DNA from: Chalara sp. BL73
Taxonomy: Eukaryota > Ascomycota > Leotiomycetes > Helotiales
Assembly (NCBI GenBank): GCA_918026815.1
Contig: CAKJVC010000012.1
Location: forward strand, 1,798,001 to 1,862,000
DNA: 64,000 bases
Reading direction: 5' to 3'
A program made the position numbers and the translations under genes. The notes under the pieces are model-generated. The model had not been told where the DNA came from. It searched no databases and saw only the letters and a list, made by a program, of their open reading frames with translations. Shown in pieces: positions 1 through 10,328 of the stretch (positions are counted from its first letter, which is position 1; each line of letters begins with the position of its first letter).

Positions 1-624
1 CATAACACCTCCAACAATAATAACTTGCGTACTATCCAGGTATGTCAGTTATGGCTTCGATGGGTTGGATGGTTCTCCATACATAAAGTAGTCCAAGATT
101 ATATAGATCAACATCATAAATCGATGCCATGCCCTACTCAAGCAATGCTCAGACGCCGTGAATATCCCCCGATTGTACGTAGATGAAGATCGGTGAATCA
201 TACTGCACTGTATACCGCGGACGCGTGCTTTTGTTGAATGTTGCTTCGAGCGATACACTATAGCGGTTGCAAGATGAGTCAAACCTGAAGTGATGCGTGC
301 TTGCATCTTGACTCCGAGAATGTTGAAATAATAGGTTTGTGGAAGCATCTTCGACATCGCCTTCCCGGGGATGTGTTTCGCAGTTGACTAGGTCGATGAC
401 ATCCTGTAGCGCACTTTCTAGGAAACGGTATAAGATCTCCGTCCTTCTTAACGTTTTGTCAATAAATCTTAATATCCTCTGGATAAGAGCTCGGTATCAA
501 ATTGTGGAGTGGCGCAAATCATTGTGTTCTAAAACGAAGTTGAGGTCGTGAAGGTCTTCTTTGGATGGGGGACATGAGAAATTGATGATGGCCAGGAGGC
601 TAGGCATTTGTGAGAGTGTACTCC
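1..624. other. No recognisable gene
   Basis: Both strands hold only short ORFs without recognisable motifs. The minus strand may contain further decayed downstream sequence of the pseudogene that follows, but I cannot align it to anything. Confidence 0.4.
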
Positions 625-961
625 ACGAAGCTAGTCCCGACTCACACGTTTCGAAACCGTCTTGCTGATATTGTTGTTATGACTGGAAATCTCATTTCTA
701 GCCCGTAGACAAGCCGTAAGGTTGCGAATAGCACGACATCGCGAGTCCTTGCGTGTTGCTTTGTCGCAGCCAATGTGGCGCTCGATTGCTCGATAGAGAA
801 CTACAAACCACAATTCCGAAATAATGCTGCGCAGCGGCTCGCATTAGCTTCGTTTCCGGAGGGATAGTAATAGAAGCTGCATCTGCAGCCTCCATTTTTT
901 CTAATGCAGCATACAGACCGTCTTCGTTTAGCAGTGATGCGAGGAATTTGATGCTGGGCAT
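625..961 (-). pseudogene. Frameshifted fragment of an unknown fungal gene
   Basis: An ATG at 961 opens a protein-like stretch (MPSIKFLASLLNEDG..., then ...RAAAQHYF) whose frame breaks near 815. The continuation is in another frame (ELWFVVLYRAIERHIGCDKA...) and runs to a stop near 631. Dropping one G of a GG pair would put both parts in one frame, so this reads as a single gene with a one-base frameshift. I do not recognise the family. It is helical and charged, with no signal peptide or membrane segment. The call rests on the coding look of both halves; chance open frames are the alternative. Confidence 0.35.
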
Positions 962-1208
962 ATCAAAATTCTATCGACAAAGCCGAAGAGAATCGAACGG
1001 CGAAGGTTATAGAAAGAGCGAAAATAAGGAGGAAGTGCAGGAAAGGCGAAGGGCGAGTAAGCTTCGACTTCTAAAATGCGTCTGCCAAGCGCTTGCCTAA
1101 GTCATTGGGTGAAAAAAGAGCAACTGTCAGGGTTGGATGAGATGGGGGAGATCGATGTGCAGGAAAGGCGAAAAGTGTCGATGTTGATAATGTTGGTGGT
1201 GGGGCAGC

Positions 1209-1685
1209 ATGACAACCCTGACTTTCGCCTTTCCTGCACATCGCCGCCGCACTTTACTCTCTAGCGCCACTTCCACCCTGAACACGTCAGTCTCAACCGT
1301 GAATACAGCTTTTACGCCAGCTAATGATTACCCAAAACCATCAGTGCCATCGCAAACAAGAGTATTAGTCGAATGCAACCTATCCGACATATTCGGGCTT
1401 GAGATTGTTCATCCTCCCGAAGGCGGCCGGCCCAATGAATGCACCGCAGAGGCCGAGGTGGATAAGCTCGGCACCGTGGTGGTGCCGAAGTGCAGGATGA
1501 ACGCCGAGGAGTTCCTTCCCACGGGGTGGCCCGGCCCCCTCCAGCCTGACGACAGTGAGCCTCCCGCAGGCCAAACATGGGCGAAGAAGGTTGGCGAGTC
1601 CCACAAGGTTTTTATTAACAAGCCGGTCAGTACTGCAGGAGAGCTGGTCGACGAGTTGGTCCGCCAGGGGATCTTCAAATACTGA
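1209..1685 (+). CDS. Hypothetical protein, 158 aa
   Basis: Open frame, locally GC-rich. The N-terminal 45 residues are Ser/Thr-rich and low in complexity. The rest is more protein-like (about residues 50-158, with IVHPPEGGRPNE and a C-terminal AGELVDELVRQGIFKY). There are no known motifs, signal peptide or membrane helix. The first ATG is used. A shorter start or an upstream exon is possible because the N-terminal part looks non-coding. It could be a remnant of a larger gene. Function unknown. Confidence 0.35.
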   Translation: MTTLTFAFPAHRRRTLLSSATSTLNTSVSTVNTAFTPANDYPKPSVPSQTRVLVECNLSDIFGLEIVHPPEGGRPNECTAEAEVDKLGTVVVPKCRMNAEEFLPTGWPGPLQPDDSEPPAGQTWAKKVGESHKVFINKPVSTAGELVDELVRQGIFKY

Positions 1686-2029
1686 GTGTACACAGACAGC
1701 TCAGCCACCCACTACAACAAACTTTGGAGCACGGTTCGCATCTGCGGAGCGGTTGGGTTACTGACCTTTCTCATCCACAGTCATTACTATCGCTCTTCCG
1801 CTCCCATCCTAGCAGTCTTACCACCAGTTTAAATCCATACTGCTCCCTCTATGTATCGAATTAAAGATAATATATTTGTGCTTTGCCTTCTGATGCCTGT
1901 GTGCCTTGTGTGAGTGATTTTGTACTTATCCCAAACAGCCTGGCTGAACATAGGGTCTCCTGTGAAGTAGGTGGTTGCTACATTTTATTTAAAAAGGGAT
2001 CCTGATTATGTCTTACTCTACAAAGCAAT
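1686..2029. other. Intergenic, nothing recognised
   Basis: AT-rich spacer between the hypothetical ORF and the 3' end of the phosphotransferase-like pseudogene. No repeat or motif was recognised. Confidence 0.4.
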
Positions 2030-3319
2030 TTATTCTGCCTTCTGAAGACAGAATGCCTCAAGACATGCGAGATCCTGGTCTCCTTCTTCTATAGGCGCCG
2101 CGTTCTCCTTCTCAGGCCGACGATCGAAGCCGTAAGTCCGATATAAGCCAAATATCCTCCAAACTTCGATTGCCCGCCGATCATTATCTGAGAGATATCC
2201 AGTAACGTCGTAGAAAGTCTTCCAGAACTGCGCCCGGAGGTAGTTGTGGCGAGGATGGAAGTACCAGCGTGATGAAGTCCGGACGCCAAGAATAGTTTCG
2301 AGACCTCCGAGTGATACATCAAAAGGGGCAATTATGGCGTCGGCCCAGTCGACGATACCTATAATAGGGCCAGTTGCCTCGTCCACGTGGATACTCATCT
2401 CTAAAAGGTCGTCGTCGTTAAGTACTATCGGATAGTCGGACCGAAAAAGCAGCGGGAGCCCTTGACGTATTTCTTTCAGCCTTGGTTGAAAACGCTCAGG
2501 CAGGCCTTGGAAAAGTTGGTTGAGGATCCAGGAATAATGGGCGAACAACTTACGGGCGGTATCCGGTAGCAGCTCTAGGGCTGGCCTACTAATCCACGCT
2601 GAAGCGAAGAACCTAGGCTCCTAATTAGTAACTAGCTTAATTTGATTAGGATATGTGTTCAATTAGAGAAAGTCACGTGGCCTTCAGAGAGTATAGGGCA
2701 AACAAGTATCAATTGCTGAAGGTTATAGAACCTAAACTACAGGAGAGAATCCCTCTACTTATAGAGGTGTGATACCCACATGTCAACACACTGATGCCTA
2801 CAGGTGCCTACTGGTGCCTACAATAGACTTTAGGCATGGTCCTTAGACCTAACCTGCTCAACAATATGTATATCAACAGACCTTGCAAATTCCTGCACGG
2901 TTCGAAGCAGACGGTTTTCCATTCCAGGGGCGAGGAGTTGACGCTGGACTCGAGAAAAGGCGGCTCCGGGCACAAGGTCCATCTCGTATATGTAGACATC
3001 GGCTAACTTGTCGCGGGGCAGACAGTTGGGAACGGATTCTCGGTAAGTTTGTCGTGCTTCGTTTAGGAGTTCGAGATTCAATGCTGAATCGCGAAATTGC
3101 ACGACTTTCGGTGGCTGACCAACGTCAGCTGCTACCGTATAGCTGCTTACACCCTGTACAAACAAACATAGAAGAAACTGAACTCCCGATAATGCTTACA
3201 GCAACATGATTACAGTTGTCCTTCGTAATACATTCATGCCGGCGGAAAAAACTGGCAATTTGATATGTGGATAATGCGTCAATACTCTCTGCATCCACTG
3301 CGTACCGAGAGATATCCAT
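2030..3319 (-). pseudogene. Aminoglycoside-phosphotransferase (APH)-like kinase, broken
   Basis: Fungal APH-family phosphotransferase-like gene in two exons: 3319-2882 and 2612-2030. The intron 2613-2881 is GT-AG and joins in phase to give ...QEFAR/FFASAW. ATG at 3319. The N-lobe and C-lobe are both recognisable, and the metal-binding GIVDWADA (DFG-like) segment is intact. Two defects are visible. A tandem TTTG at 3159-3167 (CAAACAAAC on the plus strand) shifts frame after GSSVSSMF; one TTTG unit less would keep frame. The Brenner motif usually seen as HGDL...N reads DDDL...S here, so the catalytic-loop His and Asn positions are lost. A solo LTR sits inside the intron, which would be 56 bp without it. 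Substrate unknown; fungal members are rarely true antibiotic kinases. Confidence 0.75.
2656..2863 (-). mobile_element. Solo LTR, family A, with 5-bp target duplication
   Basis: 208 bp with TG...CA ends (TGTT...AACA). It is flanked by the perfect 5-bp duplication ATATG at 2651-2655 and 2864-2868. Related copies lie at 21320-21573 and, inverted, 43946-44213. It lies wholly inside the intron of the APH-like gene. Confidence 0.9.
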
Positions 3320-4036
3320 TGGGCAAAAGTTGCAAGTGCCCGAGGCTGTGGCCTTGTCAGGAGAAAGAGGATTTTGTAGTGGGAGGAGTTGATGTAGTAG
3401 AAAGATGTACTCTAGGCAGATGCAGGGTTTATAGTTAATCCGCTCCAGCTGTTTATTACGTGAAATGGAGCGTACGTTAAGATGTTACGTAGCAAAATTG
3501 GCATCTGATATTCATTAGAAGGGTTCATCCCTCACCGAATTGTCTCCATCTCAACTTGTTGATAGGGGGCGACTAAATCAAAAATCGGCGACACAAATCC
3601 GTGTTTAGCCTTACCGTCAGACCATAAAGTACGCTGCTCTAGGGGACGATATCACACTTTCGAAATGGGGACCAATCTTTATCCGGCATAGCGTTAAATG
3701 ACATCCTAAAGCCAGAGGCTTCCCTTACGGTCACCAACTTTTCTTATCGTCATCCACAAGTCGGCATTCCCAGCACTGATACTGACCCGATCCTACTCGA
3801 CTTCTGCCCTTTATGGTGGGCTAGTCTGACATGTGAGTGGTCCGGGGGAGGGACATTGTGCCCGCGAAATTACAAAAATAGGAATCGCTGCCGCTGCGAT
3901 ATTTTGGCGCGCCCATCTCTCGCGCTGGTCCGGGTCCTGTCCTGCATCTCACTCTTCCGTCCCCCTTCGGCCGTTTCAAATCAAGTGGCAACATGAATTC
4001 ATATCCTTCCCTTCCTTTTTCCAGCCGATATGGCCC
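3320..4036. other. Intergenic, nothing recognised
   Basis: No ORF with protein-like composition and no repeat shared with the rest of the window was seen. Confidence 0.4.
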
Positions 4037-5061
4037 TGTTGGTACGAGTGAATATCACACCCCGCGACCCACGGACCACATGGATGTATTATAGCTTCGT
4101 ACGTAGATTAGCACTTAGAAATCAAGAACAGGTCAACCACCTGCAACAAGCATAATAGCACTGCGTTGAGATCGCGGCGCTACGTGCCCCGTGGGTAACC
4201 GACTTGAGCAATTGCAAGTCATCAATACGAAGAAGTATCACGTAAGTGATACAAACAGTAACCTTTGAATTTGTGGAGCAGCGTACCTGGATCGAGCCCT
4301 GTGAATTGGCTGGTAGGGCGGCAGAGATCTCTTCCCGTGAGCAGTTCTCCTTCATCTTCACCAAAGTCCCATCCTCCCCTGCTGTCCATGGAGCGCGCTT
4401 TCTCGGAGGCGTCGACTGGGAATTGTGTGTTTTGGAACGTGCAATAGTGCTGTGACGTTTTCGGGGCTGTATCGGTAGTTGATTGTTATTCCATGATGCC
4501 CTACACGGGGCCGACAGCTCCAGATGCTCCGGGACGCCGACTAGATGAAACTCAAGATTGAAAGCTGTGTCTTTCCCGATTTTAGCGCTCTTGAGAGAGC
4601 CGTAAAAAGGCTATTTCTAGTATTCGGCAGCCGGCGCCGACTTCGTTATAGCAAAAAAGCTCCGGGAAGAGTGTAGAGTGTAGAGTTGTTGCTTATCAGC
4701 TGTCGAATTTCGAGCACGAGTACACTAGTTTTGAGCTGCACATGGCTTCTTTGAGTAGCCGTGGACAATAAGCGACGGAATTGTATAACATCGGGCTTCG
4801 CGCTTTGCTGACCGTGCTTAAAGCTTTCGTTACTGTTTGTATCACTCTTTGTGATACTTCTTCGTATTGATGACTTGCAATTGCTCAAGTCGGTTACCCA
4901 CGGGGCACGTAGCACCGCGATCTCAACGCCGTGCTATATATGCTCGTTGCAGGTGGTTGACTTGTTCCTGTTCATTCTAAGTGCTAATCTACGTACGAGA
5001 GCTATAATACATCCATGTGGTCCGTGCATCGCGGGGTGTGCTATTCACTCATCCCAACAGT
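4037..5061. mobile_element. Non-autonomous DNA element with about 220-bp terminal inverted repeats
   Basis: The arm 4037-4262 is repeated in inverted orientation at about 4829-5061. Shared blocks include AGTCATCAATACGAAGAAGT near the inner edge and CACCCCGCGA near the outer edge. The 560-bp interior has no transposase. Single arms of the same family recur at 13211-13440 and 43155-43390. Exact ends and target duplication are uncertain because similarity continues into CTGTTGG at both edges. Confidence 0.7.
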
Positions 5062-5417
5062 AAGGGACTCGGGACGTAGTAAAAAGAGTAAAGATTAGTC
5101 TTGTATTAAATCGAAGTTGATATGTGCCACACTACTCCAGCACTTTACATTTACTTACTATAATAATTTTTCTGTAGTAAAATAAATGCCATGATATGCT
5201 CTGCATATGCTAAACATATACCAGACAGATACACTAAGCCTATATTAAGCATATGCCAGGCATAATTCCAACTACATTTAGTCTTTCGCTTAAGTTCACC
5301 CAGGCTAGAAATAGTTGCACAAAGAGTTGAGCCAGGCTTGAGCGTTTCTTGGCGATTTGCCAAGGAATTTTCTGGCTTGGGCCAAGATTTTCTGGCCTGG
5401 CCCAACTGTAACCCCCC
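5062..5417. other. Spacer with clustered TTGGC/GCCAA words
   Basis: No gene. From about 5340 to 5417 the words GCCAA, TTGGC and GGCCA are dense, with two near copies of TTTTCTGGCYTGGSCCAA. Similar words recur at 5660-5720 on the other side of the LTR. Confidence 0.4.
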
Positions 5418-5604
5418 TGATAGAACGTGAATTTACACAATGATAATCAGAAGGTATTGGGGATGCCGACAGGCTCTCTATTGTTCTCTATGATTGTATA
5501 TGAAGTGTGTTCTAGCAAGTTGTGCGTGTGAAAAGTCTTCAGCGCTAGCGTTCCCCACTTAGTCAGACATGTCAGCTACCCCTGGATACTCAAATCCTAA
5601 CACC
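5418..5604 (-). mobile_element. Solo LTR, family K
   Basis: 187 bp, TGATAG...CTAACA as written (reverse of TGTTAGGATTTGAG...). It is flanked by CCCCC on both sides (5413-5417 and 5605-5609), consistent with a 5-bp duplication though low in complexity. Related copies at 62309-62492 (plus) and 43063-43154 (truncated). It lies 263 bp upstream of the receptor start codon. Confidence 0.75.
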
Positions 5605-5867
5605 CCCTCGAACATACGATGCTACATCCAAACGCAGTGGGGTCATCCACGAAGCATCCTGTGAAACGGCCAAGCCTATTGGCCAGATTTGGCCTAGTCG
5701 TTCTTGGCACCAGGACCCCTATTTTCTTCACTCTAGATAGTTGATTCTATTAGCTCTACAATCAATATCATATGCCTATTCTTCAACCTATTCTGTGATA
5801 AGATCACCTACAATCTATCCATTTGTCACATCCCTTCCCTTCAGGTCTTTCAAAATTGATCGAGTAA

Positions 5868-8800
5868 ATGCGGTTTCTAGAAGGCAACAATGACGGCGAG
5901 TTCAGCCTGACCAAGAACTTCGTCGGCGACAACATTCCCGACTATGCTATACTCTCGCACACATGGGGAGAGGATGTAGAAGAGGTCACCTTTCAAGACT
6001 TAAAGGATGGCACTGGTAAGAGCAAGGCTGGTTACAAGAAGATCCGGTTCTGTGGAGAACAGGCTGGCCAGGATGGCATACAATATTTCTGGGTTGATAC
6101 ATGTTGCATTGACAAATCGAATAACACTGAGCTTGCAGAGGCCATTAACTCAATGTTTCGCTGGTACCGCGATGCTAATAAATGCTACGTTTATTTATCA
6201 GATGTCTCAGCATCTACCTTCAATCATGACAATAACTCTAACCAGCTACCCTGGGAGTCGGCTTTTCGGGCTAGCAAATGGTTCACGCGGGGTTGGACCC
6301 TTCAAGAACTCCTCGCCCCAACTTCAGTTCAATTCTTCTCCCTTGAAGGAGAGCGTCTAGGGGATAAGAAAACTTTAGAACAACAGATTCACCAGATCAC
6401 CAACATTCCTATTGTAGCGCTTCGAGGAACCCCTCTAACTCAGTTCGACGTTGAGGAACGATTGTTATGGGCAGAAGTCCGTCAGACGACACATGGAGAA
6501 GACAAAGCGTACTCGATGCTGGGCATTTTCGACGTTTATATGCCGCTCATCTATGGCGAAGGGAGAGAGCATGCGTTCGAACGGCTCAGGAAGGAGATCC
6601 AGAATTCTTTAACAGGTGAAAACACGATTAATTGCTTTATCTTTGGCTATACGCTAATCACTTTTACAAGAAAACGAGCCGCATTTGCTTGACTCCCAGA
6701 GTCGAAATTGTATACAAGACCTACGGGTAACAGATCCCCGCGAGGACAAGAAGCGGATCGAGGACATGAAAGGCGGCCTGCTGCAAAACTCGTACCAGTG
6801 GATCTTCAAACATGCCGACTTTCACAAATGGCGTAATCACGAACAGGGTCAAGTGCTATGGATCAAAGGCGATCCCGGCAAAGGCAAAACTATGCTACTT
6901 TGCGGTATGATCAACGAGATGAGCGCTTTGACGAAGCTTAAAGACAAGAGCGCAACTACGCTACTGTCGTTTTTCTTTTGCCAGGCCACTGATTCTCGTA
7001 TTAACAATGCGGTGGCTGTGCTCCGCGGTCTTATTTACCTACTCGTGGACCAGCAGCCATCGCTTCTTTTGCATGTGCGGAAAAAGTACGATCACGCTGG
7101 TAAAAGCCTCTTTGAGGATGCAAATGCATGGGTAGCGTTGTCTGAGGTCTTCACAAGCATTCTGCAAGACCCGGGCTTGAACAACACCTACTTGATTATC
7201 GATGCGCTTGACGAATGCGCAGCAGGATTGCCTAAACTGTTAGACTTTATTGTCCAGAAGTCGTCTATTTCTCCCCGTGTCAAGTGGGTCATTTCTAGCC
7301 GCAACAGGCCGGACATCGAAGAACGACTAGAAAGAGCCGGGCACAAAATGAAACTATGCCTCGAGCTGAACCAACAGTCCGTTTCTGCAGCTGTTAGTAC
7401 TTATATTGAGCACAAGACACTCCAGCTGGCGGATCAAAAGAATTACGACGATAGAACACGCGTAGCCGTATTACAACATCTAGTCTCGAATGCGAACGAT
7501 ACCTTTCTCTGGGTAGCTTTGGTTTGTGAAAATCTGAAGAATGTACCACGATGGAAGACTCTTGAAAAGTTGAGCGAATTTCCACCTGGGCTTGATTCAC
7601 TTTATCAGCGAATGATGAGTCAAATCTGTAACTCTGACGATGTAAATCTCTGCAAGCAGATTCTTGCTATCGCATCAATAGTGTATCGACCTATCACTTT
7701 AACAGAAATTACTTCTTTCGTCAAGACGCTCGAGAATATGGCCGATGACCATAAGTCGTTAGTAGTAATCATCGGACTTTGTGGCTCATTTTTGGTCCTT
7801 CGAGAAACCACTGTCTACTTCGTCCATCAATCAGCAAAGGAGTTCCTACTCAAAGAGGCATCTAATGATATCTTTCCTTCCGGGACAAACGACACACACC
7901 ACACTATCTTCTCGCAGTCGCTGCAAGTCATGTCCAGGACATTACGACGTGACATTTATAGCCTAAGCGCTCCAGGAATCTCCATCGACCAAGTCAAGCC
8001 ACCTGATCCAGATCTACTAGGCGCAGCACGATACTCCTGTCTCTATTGGATTGATCATCTGCTCGACTGTATAACTAAAGGGAATACAGTGAATAACCTC
8101 AAAGACGGTGGCTCGGTTTACAGCTTTTTATGCCAGAGTTTTCTTTACTGGCTTGAAGCGCTGAGCCTGATGAGAAGCCTTTCAGATGGTATACTTATGA
8201 TTAGGAAGCTTGAGAATCGCCTTCAGGTAAGTCCTTTTACGTTATTCAGCTATTATATTAAAAAAGACTTATTAACTTTAACAAGGCCTTTGAGAGCCCC
8301 GATCTACTTGCATTTGTACATGATGCAAAAATGTTTGCCTTGTATAACCGATCAATAATTGAACAGACGCCCCTTCAATTATACTGTTCAGCCCTTGTCT
8401 TCTCTCCAGAGAAGAGTATTGTCAAAGTAACGTTTGATAAGGATATCCCCAGCTGGATCCAAATAAAGTCTAAAGTACAAGCGCATTGGAGTACGGCGCT
8501 CCAAACGCTCGAGGGCCACTCGGACTGGGTCACTTCTGTCGCTTTTTCACCCGACGGCAAACAGGTCGTTTCGGGCTCTCGGGACAAGACAGTGCGGCTC
8601 TGGGACGCTTTAACAGGGGCGGCCCTCCAGACGCTTGAGGGCCACTCGGACTGTGTCACTTCTGTCGCTTTTTCACCCGACGGCAAACAGGTCGTTTCGG
8701 GCTCTGAAGACAAGACAGTGCGGCTCTGGGACGCTTTAACAGGGGCGGCCCTCCAGACACTCGAGAACCACTTAGACTGGGTCACTTCTGTCGCTTTTTC

Positions 8801-9374
8801 ACCCGACGGCAAACAGGTCGTTTCGGGCTCTGAAGACAATACGGTGCAGCTTTGGGACGCTTCAACAGGGGCGGCCCTCCAGACTCTCGAGGGCCATTGG
8901 TACACGGTCACTTCTGTCGCTTTCTCACCCGACGGCAAACAGGTCGTCTCGGCCGCTTGCGATGATACAGTGCGGCTCTGGGACGCTTCAACAGGGGCGG
9001 CCCTTCAGACGCTCCAGGGCCACTCGGACTGGGTCAGTTCTGTCGCTTTCTCACCCGACGGCAAACAGGTCGTTTCGGGCTCTTACAATAATACGGTGCA
9101 GCTCTGGGACGCTTCAACAGGGGCGGTCCTCCAGACGCTCGAAGGCCACTCGGACTGGGTCACTTCTGCCACCTTCTCACCTGATGGCAAGCTGCTACCA
9201 ACTTTACACCTGTCCAATAATTGGCTAGTAGAAGGTATTACAAAAATTCTCTGGTTCCCTACTAATTACCGACCTACTTATAAAGCTGTTTTGGATGAAA
9301 TTGTTGTTATAGGACATTCGTCAGGAAGTGTTTCATTTTTTCAGATTAAACAAGGGCGAAAGCTTATCATGTAA
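5868..9374 (+). CDS. HET-NACHT-WD40 receptor (HNWD-type NLR), 1130 aa
   Basis: Three exons, 5868-6615, 6671-8226 and 8286-9374, with in-phase GT-AG introns of 55 and 59 bp. Residues 1-250 are a HET domain of the het-d/het-e type (AILSHTWG, FWVDTCCIDKSN, RGWTLQELLAP). Near 316-323 is the NACHT P-loop GDPGKGKT, followed by the Walker B-like LIIDALDEC. The C-terminus has five complete 42-residue WD40 repeats, a sixth half repeat and a divergent last blade. In Podospora, proteins of this architecture trigger cell death after non-self recognition through the WD40 face; the HET domain is the death effector. The gene appears intact and carries no RIP stops. Its stop codon is 4 bp from a solo LTR. 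Ligand unknown. Confidence 0.93.
8499..9191 (+). repeat. Coding tandem array: five and a half 126-bp WD40 units
   Basis: Units start at 8499, 8625, 8751, 8877, 9003 and 9129 (the last is half a unit). Most bases are identical between units. Differences cluster at a few residues: after GH (SDW, SDC, LDW, WYT, SDW, SDW) and in the loop after QVVS (GSRDK, GSEDK, GSEDN, AACDD, GSYNN). Confidence 0.95.
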
Positions 9375-9378
9375 ATAT

Positions 9379-9551
9379 TATCACGACACGCGCTGTGGAT
9401 CGACAGGTACAGAGGGCAACGGCGGTATCATACGAGAATCTATAGCTACGGAAGGAAGAGAAGCTCGAGGAGAGCAGGTTATATATACACGAGGCGCTCG
9501 GAGAGCTCGGCTGATATAGGGCACGCGTGCTCCAGAGCACGGGACGTGACA
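9379..9551 (-). mobile_element. Solo LTR, family B, decayed
   Basis: Reverse copy of the LTR found at 28393, 39245 and 54461 (TGTCACGTCGCG...GCCGTGACA). Ends are mutated (TATCACG on the left) and no target duplication is visible. Confidence 0.75.
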
Positions 9552-10328
9552 AGTGCTGAGGGCGATGGGGCATTCTGCAGATTTTTCGATGCTCGAAACA
9601 TGAAGAATCGAACGCCTGCCTCCAAGGACGTGGACGTATTGTTGATAAAATTCCCAGCGAGTTCTAAATATAGCAAGAGCAGGTCTTCCTCACCTTTCCC
9701 CCGCGTCCCGTTAATAGCGATCGTTTTCAAATTGTGATATGAGGGGAGTTAGACAAAGTTCTGAAATGTTGGCTTCTTGAATATCTGTGCTTGCGGGGGG
9801 GTCAGCGGGTGTGGAAGCTGTGGACATCAGATGGGAGAACGGGGCGGGGGGAGGGAAGGAAAGAGAGGTGGAGGTTCTCATCTACTTGCTAGGCCTAGCA
9901 GCTTCTTTCATCAAAAACAACCGCGGGCTTAACTATACAGCTCAGTCATTTTGCTTCATTGTATCTGTTGGTGGCTATTTGTATGTAGTTATTATCATGT
10001 AACTAGCACCTGAAACAGTAGGACCTCGATCCTCCTCAACCCCGTAGAACGAGAGCTTAGAACAACGAACAACCAACAATCAAGACTTATCCACCAACCT
10101 CAACGAGCATTACGCATGAAACACGTGCGTGCGTGCCCTCAGGTTAAAGTATAAGTAATTACTCCGACCCGGGTGTTCCGACAGTATCATACAGATCTCC
10201 CCAAAACGTTATAGCAAACAAATGCTCCCAGGTCCTCGCCTCGCCTATGTATATACCTCTTTTCCCAAACAGCCAATCACCTTGAAAGCGTTCCCATCTT
10301 CAACTAGCGTCTTGAGATTGGTGTAGTC
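9552..10328. other. Intergenic with an LTR family E fragment
   Basis: No gene. About 10060-10183 matches the LTR at 55418-55607 in the opposite sense (shared TTAAAGTATA, and an ACCCGGG-TTCCGACA-type end at 10183). The rest is unassigned. Confidence 0.5.

Noticed and set aside
2030..2548. Independent 172-aa gene at the 3' part of the APH-like locus
   Set aside because: Its start would be TTG; the frame continues upstream to an intron acceptor that joins in phase to the N-lobe exon.
8375..8938. 187-codon antisense frame across the WD40 array
   Set aside because: Periodic shadow of the WD40 repeat on the opposite strand; no protein-like features.
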